A stretch of 7,070 bases of DNA from Persebacter sp051008975 (GTDB taxonomy: Bacteria > Pseudomonadota > Gammaproteobacteria > Tethybacterales > Persebacteraceae): assembly GCA_051008975.1 (NCBI GenBank), contig JBPCXA010000167.1:1-7070 (forward strand), in the 5' to 3' direction. Of this stretch, positions 1 through 5,383 are shown piece by piece; position 1 is the first letter of the stretch; each line of letters starts with the position of its first letter. Both the position numbers and the translations under genes were made by a program. Below the pieces are notes generated by a model. It did not search any database. It was not told the DNA's origin and saw nothing but the letters and a program-made list of their open reading frames with translations.

Positions 1-1
1 C

Positions 2-448
2 GGAACTCTTTTGCGGGATTTGCGGGGGCGATTGCCTGCGGAGTTTTCGCATTTGCGGGGGCGGATGGATTCGGTGTCGGTCGCGGTAAAAATTACCGAA
101 GATTCTTTTTACAATCTCGCCTTGGGGAGTTTGTTGTCGTCCGCCGACGGCGGCGAATCGTCTTCGGCGAAAATCGGCGGGGCGGCGAAAGGGATTATGG
201 CGGATTCCGCCCTGCGGTATCGGGGCGCATCGGCGTTTGGCGATTCCGAGAATGGTTTTGGATTTCGTTATGGCGGCGGCGATGATTCGTTTTTTTATAC
301 GGCGGAGTTTTCGCGCGGGGCGAGGCGTGAAGGATTCGCCGGGGCGGATTTCGGCGCGCTGGGATCGGTGTCGTCGCGGACGCACGGCGGCAAAGTGCGT
401 TTGAATTCGCAAATAAGGCGGCGGCGTGTCGGCGTTCGGCGAGTATGA
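2..448 (+). CDS. Beta-barrel (autotransporter-like) protein, upstream fragment, open at left edge and frameshifted
   Basis: This frame is open from the left edge of the window, so its true start lies outside; the TTG at 11 is only the first possible start inside. It ends at TGA 446-448. The readable part is rich in Gly, Ser and aromatic residues in alternating short runs (for example FGFRYGGGDDSFFYTAEFSRG), as expected of membrane beta-strands joined by turns. The last residues, after about position 413, become Arg-rich (IRRRRVGVRRV), which is unlike the rest. The sensible continuation, GGGVSAFGEYEYED, is in the neighbouring frame starting at 417. Skipping one base in 413-417 would fuse this piece to the next (426-848) into one coherent barrel. 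Known: many proteobacterial subtilase-type autotransporters end in such barrels. Inferred: this is the 5' part of one gene broken by a real mutation or a sequencing error. It could instead be another outer-membrane protein. Confidence 0.5.
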   Translation, partial: GTLLRDLRGRLPAEFSHLRGRMDSVSVAVKITEDSFYNLALGSLLSSADGGESSSAKIGGAAKGIMADSALRYRGASAFGDSENGFGFRYGGGDDSFFYTAEFSRGARREGFAGADFGALGSVSSRTHGGKVRLNSQIRRRRVGVRRV

Positions 449-848
449 ATATGAGGACATAAGCGCGAATGTCGGGGGCGGCGGATTGATAGCGGAGATA
501 CGCGGTGCGAAGTCGGACGGCTGGACGGCGGGTTTGGAATATGCCGATATGTTTTCGTTCGGCGATCGTTTGCATTTTGCGTTGCGCGAGGAGGCGCGTA
601 TAAGCGGTGGCGAGATGATATTGGAATATCTGCATGCGGACGGCGATTTTTACGATGCGTTTCTCGGCGAAAGCGAGCAGACGATTCGCACGGTGCGCAC
701 GGCGATACCGTTGAAGCAGCGGCGGACGCACATTTGGACGGCGGGTTATGGTCGGGATTTTGACGGCGGCGGTTTTGCGGCGGCGGCGGAATGGAATGCG
801 CGCGACAACGAAAAAGCGTTATCGCTGGAATGGCGGATTGATTTGTAG
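426..848 (+). CDS. C-terminal piece of beta-barrel (autotransporter-like) outer-membrane protein
   Basis: This frame encodes the last ~140 residues of the barrel begun in the preceding fragment and ends at TAG 846-848. The GTG at 426 is the first possible start. The frame is already open from 417, just after a TAA at 414-416, and no ribosome-binding site is obvious, so independent initiation is doubtful. Alternating polar and hydrophobic strands are visible (LIAEIRGAKSDGWTAGLEYA, DRLHFALREEARI, HIWTAGYGRDF, GGFAAAAEWNA). The final strand, ALSLEWRIDL, has hydrophobic residues at -1, -3, -5, -7 and -9, the pattern read by the BAM assembly machinery. Its last residue is Leu rather than the usual Phe or Trp. 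The layout, with an R-x-SGG strand, a variable turn and a closing strand, recalls the ends of serine-protease autotransporters. That resemblance is from memory and was not searched. If the frame break is real, the gene is probably a pseudogene. Confidence 0.5.
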   Translation: MSAFGEYEYEDISANVGGGGLIAEIRGAKSDGWTAGLEYADMFSFGDRLHFALREEARISGGEMILEYLHADGDFYDAFLGESEQTIRTVRTAIPLKQRRTHIWTAGYGRDFDGGGFAAAAEWNARDNEKALSLEWRIDL

Positions 849-866
849 TATTTTTTTCGGATGGGG

Positions 867-893
867 GAGATTCCGGCTTTCGCCGGAATGGCG
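867..893 (+). repeat. Core palindrome copy 1 (forward)
   Basis: This is a 27-base unit with an 8-base inverted repeat, ATTCCGGC at 870-877 and GCCGGAAT at 882-889, around a TTTC loop. It is identical to copy 3 and the exact reverse complement of copy 4. It lies 18 bases after the barrel stop codon. Confidence 0.9.
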
Positions 894-921
894 GTGCTTT
901 TAACCTCTTAATTAAAATACA

Positions 922-946
922 CCATTCCGGCGAAAGCAGGAATCTC
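922..946 (-). repeat. Core palindrome copy 2 (reverse, one mismatched pair)
   Basis: This is an inverted copy of the core. Read on the minus strand, the arms are ATTCCTGC and GCCGGAAT, so the sixth stem pair is mismatched (T opposite C). One arm matches copy 5 and the other matches copies 1 and 3, as if it were half-way between variants. Read on the plus strand the loop is GAAA. Confidence 0.85.
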
Positions 947-985
947 TTTGCGCGAAAGCGCAAGCGGATTCGCCTTTCGGCGAAT
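947..985 (+). repeat. Auxiliary double-hairpin unit A
   Basis: Two adjacent perfect hairpins are visible: TTGCGC-GAAA-GCGCAA at 948-963 and ATTCGCC-TTTC-GGCGAAT at 968-985. The unit sits exactly between core copies 2 and 3, touching the GAG end of each. A near-identical inverted copy occurs at 1184-1223. Confidence 0.85.
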
Positions 986-1012
986 GAGATTCCGGCTTTC
1001 GCCGGAATGGCG
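986..1012 (+). repeat. Core palindrome copy 3 (forward)
   Basis: Identical over 27 bases to copy 1, with stem arms at 989-996 and 1001-1008. It forms the left arm of a 113-base inverted-repeat unit whose right arm is copy 4. Confidence 0.9.
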
Positions 1013-1028
1013 GGTTCTTTTTGTTTTT
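989..1028 (+). terminator. Possible intrinsic terminator, plus strand
   Basis: The stem of core copy 3 (989-996 paired with 1001-1008) is followed, after GGCGGGTTC, by two T5 runs at 1018-1022 and 1024-1028. It could stop transcripts that run past the barrel gene. The T tract starts ten bases from the stem, which weakens the case. Confidence 0.4.
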
Positions 1029-1064
1029 GTGGACAATGCCGAATTTAGCGGTATCCGAAAATAT

Positions 1065-1095
1065 AAAAAAACGCCATTCCGGCGAAAGCCGGAAT
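1065..1095 (-). terminator. Probable intrinsic terminator of the transporter operon
   Basis: Read on the minus strand, the 8-base-pair stem of core copy 4 (1095-1088 paired with 1083-1076) is followed by GGCG and then T7 (the A run at 1065-1071), then ATATTTT. This is the best terminator shape downstream of the ATPase gene, about 165 bases past its stop. It faces the plus-strand candidate at 989-1028, so the pair could act as a two-sided block. Confidence 0.55.
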
Positions 1096-1098
1096 CTC
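1072..1098 (-). repeat. Core palindrome copy 4 (reverse)
   Basis: Exact reverse complement of copies 1 and 3 over 27 bases. It is the right arm of the inverted-repeat unit 986-1098. Confidence 0.9.
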
Positions 1099-1147
1099 CG
1101 CGCCGAAGGCGCACAAACGTACAATTGCCCGCCGCTTTGCGGCGGCG
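1099..1147 (+). repeat. Auxiliary hairpin unit B
   Basis: Two perfect short hairpins lie between core copies 4 and 5: GCGCC-GAA-GGCGC at 1100-1112 and CCGCCGC-TTT-GCGGCGG at 1129-1145. The position is the same as that of unit A between copies 2 and 3, but the sequence differs. Confidence 0.75.
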
Positions 1148-1172
1148 GAGATTCCTGCCTTCGCAGGAATGG
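1148..1172 (+). repeat. Core palindrome copy 5 (forward variant)
   Basis: The stem is ATTCCTGC at 1151-1158 with GCAGGAAT at 1163-1170, and the loop is CTTC. The sixth pair is T:A where copies 1, 3 and 4 have G:C, so both arms changed together. Confidence 0.87.
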
Positions 1173-1183
1173 AAATTCTGGAC

Positions 1184-1223
1184 ATTCGCCGGAGGCGAAT
1201 CGCCGTTTGCGCTTTCGCGCAAT
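1184..1223 (-). repeat. Inverted copy of auxiliary unit A
   Basis: The hairpins ATTCGCC-GGA-GGCGAAT at 1184-1200 and TTGCGC-TTTC-GCGCAA at 1207-1222 match unit A (947-985) on the opposite strand. The stems are identical and only loops and spacer differ. It abuts core copy 6 as unit A abuts copy 2, so 922-985 and 1184-1249 form one composite inverted repeat. Confidence 0.82.
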
Positions 1224-1249
1224 GAGATTCCCGCTTTCGCGGGAATGGG
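1224..1249 (+). repeat. Core palindrome copy 6 (forward, dRS3-like variant)
   Basis: The stem is ATTCCCGC at 1227-1234 with GCGGGAAT at 1239-1246 around TTTC. The sixth pair is C:G, again a paired change. This copy fits the Neisseria dRS3 consensus ATTCCC-N8-GGGAAT. It ends 8 bases from the ATPase stop codon. Confidence 0.9.
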
Positions 1250-1257
1250 ATTTTTGA

Positions 1258-3339
1258 TTAAGCGGTCGCCGGTTCCGTTTTGGATTCGGCTTTCATCCGA
1301 AAAACCGGGCGCATCGTTTTCAGCGTTTTCGGTTCGAGATGACAGTGAATTTCATGCCCGTCGTCGAAGACGCGTTTGGGCGGCAGTTCGCGGTCGCAAA
1401 TGTCGCCGAGTTTGCGCGGGCAGCGGGTGGAAAACGGACAGCCGGACGGCGGCTTCAACGGCGAAGGCAACTCGCCCTCCAAAATAATTTCCTCCTTTTC
1501 CACGCGATGGTCGGCGACCGGCACCGCCGACAGCAACGCCTCCGTATACGGATGATAGGGCGGGGCGAAAACATCCCTGCAGATTCCCTGCTCCATAATC
1601 CGCCCCAGATACATCACGATAATGTGGTCGGCGAGATAGCGCACCAGCGACAAATCGTGGCTGATAAACAACAGCGTCGTGTCGTGCCGCGCCTGGATGT
1701 CCAGCAGCAAATCGATCACCGCCGCCTGCACCGAAACATCCAACGCCGACACCGGCTCGTCGGCGACGACGAGTTTCGGGCGTCCGGCGAAGGCGCGCGC
1801 GATTCCGATGCGCTGCTTTTGTCCGCCCGACAATTGCGACGGCTTGTAGTTTTTGTACGAGCGCGGCAGTTTGACGAGGTCCAAAAGTTGATCCACTTTC
1901 TCCCGCACCTCCTCGCGGTTGGCGGTGCCGAGTTTGCGGATGGAGCGGGCGATCTGCGAACCGACCGAATGGGACGGATTCAACGTGTCGTTCGGGTTTT
2001 GGAAGACCATCTGCACCGCCGAAATCAGCGATTCGTCGCGCCCTTCCACCGGCATCGCCGCGAGATCGTCGTCGCCCATAATGATTTCGCCGTCGGTGCC
2101 GTCTTCCAGCCCCATCAGCACTTTGGCGAAGGTGCTTTTGCCGCATCCCGATTCGCCGACGATGGCGACGATCTGCCGCTGCCGCGCGCTGAACGACAAG
2201 TCCTGCACCGCGCGCACTTTTCTGCCCTGTCCGAAGCCGAACGGCGATTCGTCCGGCAGTTCGTAATGTTTTTTCATGTCCGAAACTTTGAGAATGGAAT
2301 CGCCCAGCGCGACCGGCGCACGCGGCTTGGCGCCCGGCGTATAGGTTTGCCAGTCCGGTATTTCGCGCCATTTGACGCAGCGCACCGCGTGCGCGCCGTC
2401 CTGCTCGGAGGGAATGCGTTCGCCGCCGCACCGTTCCTCTTCAAAGAAATCGCAGCGCGGACCGAAATAACATCCTTTCGGACGATCGTAGGCGGGCGGC
2501 AGCTGCCCGCGAATCGGCGCGAGCGGATTACTGTTTTTGTCCGCGGTCATGTTGGAAATGCATCCGAACAAACCGCGCGTGTAGGGATGGCGCGGATCGC
2601 GAAAAATGTCGCCGACCTTTCCTTCTTCCACCACCTGCCCGGAATACATGACATAAATGCGCTCGCAGGTTTTGAGAATCAACCCCATATTGTGCGAGAC
2701 ATAAATCATCGCGGTGCCGTATTTGGCGCTGATGTCGCGGATGATATTGACGATCGCCGCCTCCACGGTGACATCCAGCGCGGTCGTCGGCTCGTCCAAA
2801 AGCAGCAGTTTGGGATTGGACAACAGCGCCATCGCAATCACCGCGCGCTGCTGCTGTCCGCCGGAAAGTTGATGCGGATACGCCGCCATAATCCGCTCCG
2901 GATCCGGCAGACGCACGTCGGAAAGAATTTGACGGCAGCGCGCGTCCGCCTCTTCCGTGGAAATGTTTTCGTGGCACAGCGGCACTTCGCGCAACTGCGC
3001 GCCGATGGTCATACACGGATTTAACGCCGCGAACGGTTCCTGATAAATCATGGAAATTTTGGACCCCCGCAGATCGCGGATTTCGTCCCCGCCCATCTCC
3101 GCCATGTCGCGCCCCATAAATTTGATGCTGCCGCCGCTGATGCCGCCGTTCGCGCCCATATACCGCATAATCGCCAGCGACACGGTGGATTTGCCGCAGC
3201 CGGATTCGCCCACCAGCCCGACGCTTTCGCCGGGATGCAGCGTCAGATTAAAATCCACCACCGCCGGCACTTCGCCGCGCCGCGTGTAGTAGGATACGTT
3301 CAAATTTTTAATTTCCAGCAGCGGGGCGGAGTCGTTCAT
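1258..3339 (-). CDS. Fused two-domain peptide ABC transporter ATPase (OppD-OppF type)
   Basis: This 693-residue cytoplasmic protein carries both nucleotide-binding domains of a peptide/nickel-type importer in one chain and hydrolyses ATP to drive the two permeases encoded upstream. First half: Walker A GESGCGKS 44-51, Q-loop Q100, signature LSGGQ 158-162, Walker B LLLLDEP 178-184, switch His 216, then HPYTRGL about 251-257. Second half: Walker A 395-402, Q447, LSGGQ 503-507, Walker B around DEP 527-529, His 561, then HPYTEAL 596-602. All catalytic residues are present in both halves, so both sites should be active. Each half ends in a four-Cys oligo_HPY tail (C290, C296, C304, C321 and C634, C640, C648, C666); in OppD/DppD homologues such cysteines bind a [4Fe-4S] cluster. 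The ATG at 3339 lies four bases after the permease stop, with AAAAAGG upstream as a likely ribosome-binding site. Fused forms such as YejF and GsiA are known. The substrate cannot be told from this subunit. Confidence 0.95.
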   Translation of the reverse strand: MNDSAPLLEIKNLNVSYYTRRGEVPAVVDFNLTLHPGESVGLVGESGCGKSTVSLAIMRYMGANGGISGGSIKFMGRDMAEMGGDEIRDLRGSKISMIYQEPFAALNPCMTIGAQLREVPLCHENISTEEADARCRQILSDVRLPDPERIMAAYPHQLSGGQQQRAVIAMALLSNPKLLLLDEPTTALDVTVEAAIVNIIRDISAKYGTAMIYVSHNMGLILKTCERIYVMYSGQVVEEGKVGDIFRDPRHPYTRGLFGCISNMTADKNSNPLAPIRGQLPPAYDRPKGCYFGPRCDFFEEERCGGERIPSEQDGAHAVRCVKWREIPDWQTYTPGAKPRAPVALGDSILKVSDMKKHYELPDESPFGFGQGRKVRAVQDLSFSARQRQIVAIVGESGCGKSTFAKVLMGLEDGTDGEIIMGDDDLAAMPVEGRDESLISAVQMVFQNPNDTLNPSHSVGSQIARSIRKLGTANREEVREKVDQLLDLVKLPRSYKNYKPSQLSGGQKQRIGIARAFAGRPKLVVADEPVSALDVSVQAAVIDLLLDIQARHDTTLLFISHDLSLVRYLADHIIVMYLGRIMEQGICRDVFAPPYHPYTEALLSAVPVADHRVEKEEIILEGELPSPLKPPSGCPFSTRCPRKLGDICDRELPPKRVFDDGHEIHCHLEPKTLKTMRPVFRMKAESKTEPATA

Positions 3340-3343
3340 GATG

Positions 3344-4183
3344 TCAGACCTTTTTGTTGATTTCGCTGATGCCGTCGGCGAGGAGATTCAACCCCAGCAC
3401 CAGCGACGAAATGGCGAGGCACGGAAACAAAGTCATGTGCGGGAACGTCAGCGCCAGCGCGCGGTTTTCGTTCACCATCCCGCCCCAGTCCGGAGTCGGC
3501 GGCGGCAGGCCGAGACCCAAAAATCCGAGTATGCCGATGAGAATCGTCGTGTATCCCATCCGCAGACAGGCGTCCACAATCAGCGGCGCCTTGGCGTTCG
3601 GCAAAATCTCGAAAAATAAAATATACGGAACATTCTCGCCGCGCGTCTTGGCGGCGGCGATAAAATCGCGGCTGCGAATCGTCAGCACCTCGCCGCGCAC
3701 GATGCGAAACACCGCCGGCGAAGACGCGAACGTAATCGCCACCACAATCGACGCGCCGGACTGCCCCAAAATTCCGATGATTAAAATCAGCAGCACCAAA
3801 ACCGGAAACGCCAAAATCATATTCGCCGTGAACGAGATGACGTCGTCCACCCGTCCGCCGTAATAGCCGCCGATCAGCCCGAACGCGATTCCGACGATAA
3901 ACGCCGACGCCGTCGCCGCCGGCGCCCACAACATTATCGTGCGCGTCCCATGAATGATGCGCGAAAGAATGTCGCGCCCCAAAAAATCCGCGCCCAAATA
4001 CAAAACGCCGCCCTCCGCGCCGGCGCCCGGCTTCGCCAGCGGCGCAATTTGACGAAGCGGATCGAAAGGCGAGATGATGTCGGCGGACATCGCGACCAAA
4101 ACCCAGAACAGGACGATCGCAAAACCGGCCATCCCGACGAAGGATTCGCGCAGACGCAACATCACGGAAAACGCGCCGCTCAT
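3344..4183 (-). CDS. Peptide-type ABC transporter permease, DppC/OppC family
   Basis: This 279-residue inner-membrane protein forms half of the translocation pore. The N-terminal OppC_N segment has a membrane helix at about 18-36 followed by the family hallmark LGADFLGRDILSRIIHGTRT (63-82). The transport domain follows, with hydrophobic segments at roughly 85-106, 120-141, 145-160, 210-227 and 252-270. The cytoplasmic EAA loop, which docks on the ATPase, reads FIAAAKTRGENVPYILFFEI at 174-193 followed by LPN 194-196. The first Glu of the EAA motif is replaced, as is common in this family. The frame is open further upstream, but the ATG at 4183 is preferred: it overlaps the previous permease stop as ATGA, gives a normal family length, and implies translational coupling, since no separate ribosome-binding site is evident. 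It ends at TGA 3346-3344, four bases before the ATPase start. Dpp, Opp, nickel or glutathione-type substrates cannot be separated by sequence reading alone. Confidence 0.94.
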   Translation of the reverse strand: MSGAFSVMLRLRESFVGMAGFAIVLFWVLVAMSADIISPFDPLRQIAPLAKPGAGAEGGVLYLGADFLGRDILSRIIHGTRTIMLWAPAATASAFIVGIAFGLIGGYYGGRVDDVISFTANMILAFPVLVLLILIIGILGQSGASIVVAITFASSPAVFRIVRGEVLTIRSRDFIAAAKTRGENVPYILFFEILPNAKAPLIVDACLRMGYTTILIGILGFLGLGLPPPTPDWGGMVNENRALALTFPHMTLFPCLAISSLVLGLNLLADGISEINKKV

Positions 4184-5298
4184 TGAAAGCGGATTCGCGG
4201 ATTGATAAAAGTATAAATGACGTCGGCGATCAACTGCGAAACGACGACGACCACCACCGCCACCATCGCGCACGCTTCAATTAAGAACGGATCGGTGTTG
4301 TTCGCCGCCTCCCACAACAGCGAACCGAATCCCTTGTATGCGAAAAAATATTCCACGACGATGACGCCCGACAACAGCCACGGGAGCTGCAGCATAATGA
4401 CCGTCACCGGCGTAATCAGGGCGTTGCGCAGGGCGTGGCGGACGATGACCCGCCGCGGCGACAGCCCCTTCAATATCGCCGTGCGGATGAACGGCGAACG
4501 CATCACCTCCGCCATCGACGCGCGAGTGATGCGCGCGATATAACCGCTGCCGTACAGCACCAAAACCGCCACCGGCATAATGATTTGTTTCCATTCAAAA
4601 CCGGCGAGCATCGAACTCGTGCCGGGCAGCCACTGCAGCCAAAATGTGAAGACCGCGATAAAAATCACCGCGCTGGCGAATTCCGGCACGGAAGTCGTGA
4701 TAATCGCGAACAGCGAAAAGCCGCGATCCTGCAAAGATCCCTCGCGAATTCCTGCCATCACGCCCAAAAACAGCGACAGCGGAATCATAATCAGCATCAC
4801 CAGCCCGGCGAGAATGCCGGTATTGGCGAGACGCGGCCATAAAATTTGCGACACCGGCACGTCAAAGCGAAACGATTCGCCGAAATCGCCGACCACGAAA
4901 CGCCCCAGCCACGCCGAATAGCGGACGAGCAACGGCACCCGCAACGGACGCAGCAGCAAATACTCCTCGGTGGACATATCGGAAACCCGCTTTTGCGGAT
5001 ATTCCACGCCTTCCGCCGGCGGTGCTACGACCAGTAGCCGTCCGTCGCCGCCGATTTCGTACAGCAAATTGCCCGCGCTTTCGTGCTCCTGCTTCGCCGT
5101 TTCGTCGTCGCCGGCGACGGAAACATAATAATTCTCCTCCACCAGCCACGCCGCGCGCGACGGCATCGTGGAAAATTGCCCCTTCGCCTTCAGCGCGATG
5201 CCGTCCGGGTTGGATTCCAGGGCGGCGAAGACGAGAAACGACATCGCCACCATCGTCAGCAGCATAATGCCGAGACGGCGGAGGATCAGGGCGAACAT
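4180..5298 (-). CDS. Peptide-type ABC transporter permease, DppB/OppB family, with enlarged periplasmic loop
   Basis: This inner-membrane protein of about 372 residues pairs with the DppC-like permease to form the pore. Its first helix is at about 8-27. The family motif GDFGESFRFDVPVSQIL (137-153) precedes helices at about 158-181, 195-222, 238-256, 296-318 and 341-363. The EAA loop that contacts the ATPase reads FIRTAILKGLSPRRVIVRHA at 270-289, followed by LRNA. DppB proteins are usually about 310-340 residues; the extra length sits between helix 1 and the GDFGES motif, roughly residues 57-115, and is rich in Asp, Glu and Gly. This segment should face the periplasm. The ATG at 5298 is chosen; a TTG at 5304 would add two residues. 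Neither has a clear ribosome-binding site. The start lies about 23 bases beyond the terminator-like hairpin that follows the binding-protein gene. The end overlaps the next permease by four bases. Confidence 0.94.
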   Translation of the reverse strand: MFALILRRLGIMLLTMVAMSFLVFAALESNPDGIALKAKGQFSTMPSRAAWLVEENYYVSVAGDDETAKQEHESAGNLLYEIGGDGRLLVVAPPAEGVEYPQKRVSDMSTEEYLLLRPLRVPLLVRYSAWLGRFVVGDFGESFRFDVPVSQILWPRLANTGILAGLVMLIMIPLSLFLGVMAGIREGSLQDRGFSLFAIITTSVPEFASAVIFIAVFTFWLQWLPGTSSMLAGFEWKQIIMPVAVLVLYGSGYIARITRASMAEVMRSPFIRTAILKGLSPRRVIVRHALRNALITPVTVIMLQLPWLLSGVIVVEYFFAYKGFGSLLWEAANNTDPFLIEACAMVAVVVVVVSQLIADVIYTFINPRIRFQ

Positions 5299-5320
5299 TC
5301 GCAAATTTTGGTCGGGCGCA

Positions 5321-5361
5321 TTAAAAACAAAAGGCGGGCTTCGGTATCAAAGCCCGCCTTT
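5321..5361 (-). terminator. Intercistronic terminator/attenuator between binding-protein and permease genes
   Basis: A perfect 12-base-pair stem is present, AAAGGCGGGCTT at 5330-5341 and AAGCCCGCCTTT at 5350-5361, with an 8-base loop. Read on the minus strand it is followed by TGTTTTTAA, so the transcript ends in T3-T-G-T5. It starts 22 bases after the binding-protein stop. It has the shape of an intrinsic terminator, probably partial, and/or a 3' stabilising hairpin. Such elements are common after solute-binding protein genes and let the binding protein outnumber the permeases. Confidence 0.8.
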
Positions 5362-5383
5362 CGGCTTCGCGGAGAGGACGAAA

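Larger units (their letters stand above)
849..1257. repeat. Gene-free convergent region filled with a palindrome mosaic
   Basis: No credible gene lies here; the reading frames that cross it translate repeat sequence (peptides such as FRRKPES or HSGESRNL recur in several frames). From left to right it holds core palindrome +, AT-rich spacer, core -, small hairpins A, core +, AT-rich spacer, core -, small hairpins B, core +, inverted copy of A, core +. The core is ATTCCGGCTTTCGCCGGAAT or a close variant, usually preceded by GAG and followed by GG. The cores resemble the dRS3 repeats of Neisseria (ATTCCC-N8-GGGAAT), and the last copy fits that consensus exactly. Homology to dRS3 is not shown. 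The stretch separates the converging barrel gene and transporter operon and probably ends transcription from both. No promoter was recognised in it. Confidence 0.85.

Noticed and set aside
195..963. Long minus-strand frames opposite the barrel gene.
   Set aside because: Their products are Arg/Pro/His-rich without domain patterns, and they are the reverse shadow of the plus-strand barrel sequence.
867..1249. CRISPR array.
   Set aside because: Copies occur in both orientations, the spacing is irregular, the intervening sequence is itself repeated, and no cas gene is present.
908..1487. Several short open frames on both strands across the intergenic region.
   Set aside because: They translate the palindromes themselves (FRRKPES, HSGESRNL, AFAGM-type peptides recur in several frames), a familiar source of spurious gene calls.
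1339..3024. A 561-codon open frame on the plus strand.
   Set aside because: It lies wholly antisense to the fused ATPase, whose motifs are complete. Its product is Arg/His/Gln-rich with no recognisable domain, as expected from the mirror of GC-rich codons.
4234..4268. Run of GACGAC/CACCAC triplets that might be a variable repeat.
   Set aside because: It encodes the poly-Val part of the last permease helix (about 345-353) and is explained by that coding need; it is imperfect and in frame.
4184..4273. Upstream extension of the DppC-like permease by 30 residues.
   Set aside because: The extension is Gly/Arg-rich, overlaps the preceding permease by about 90 bases and fits no family N-terminus; the ATGA overlap start is far better.
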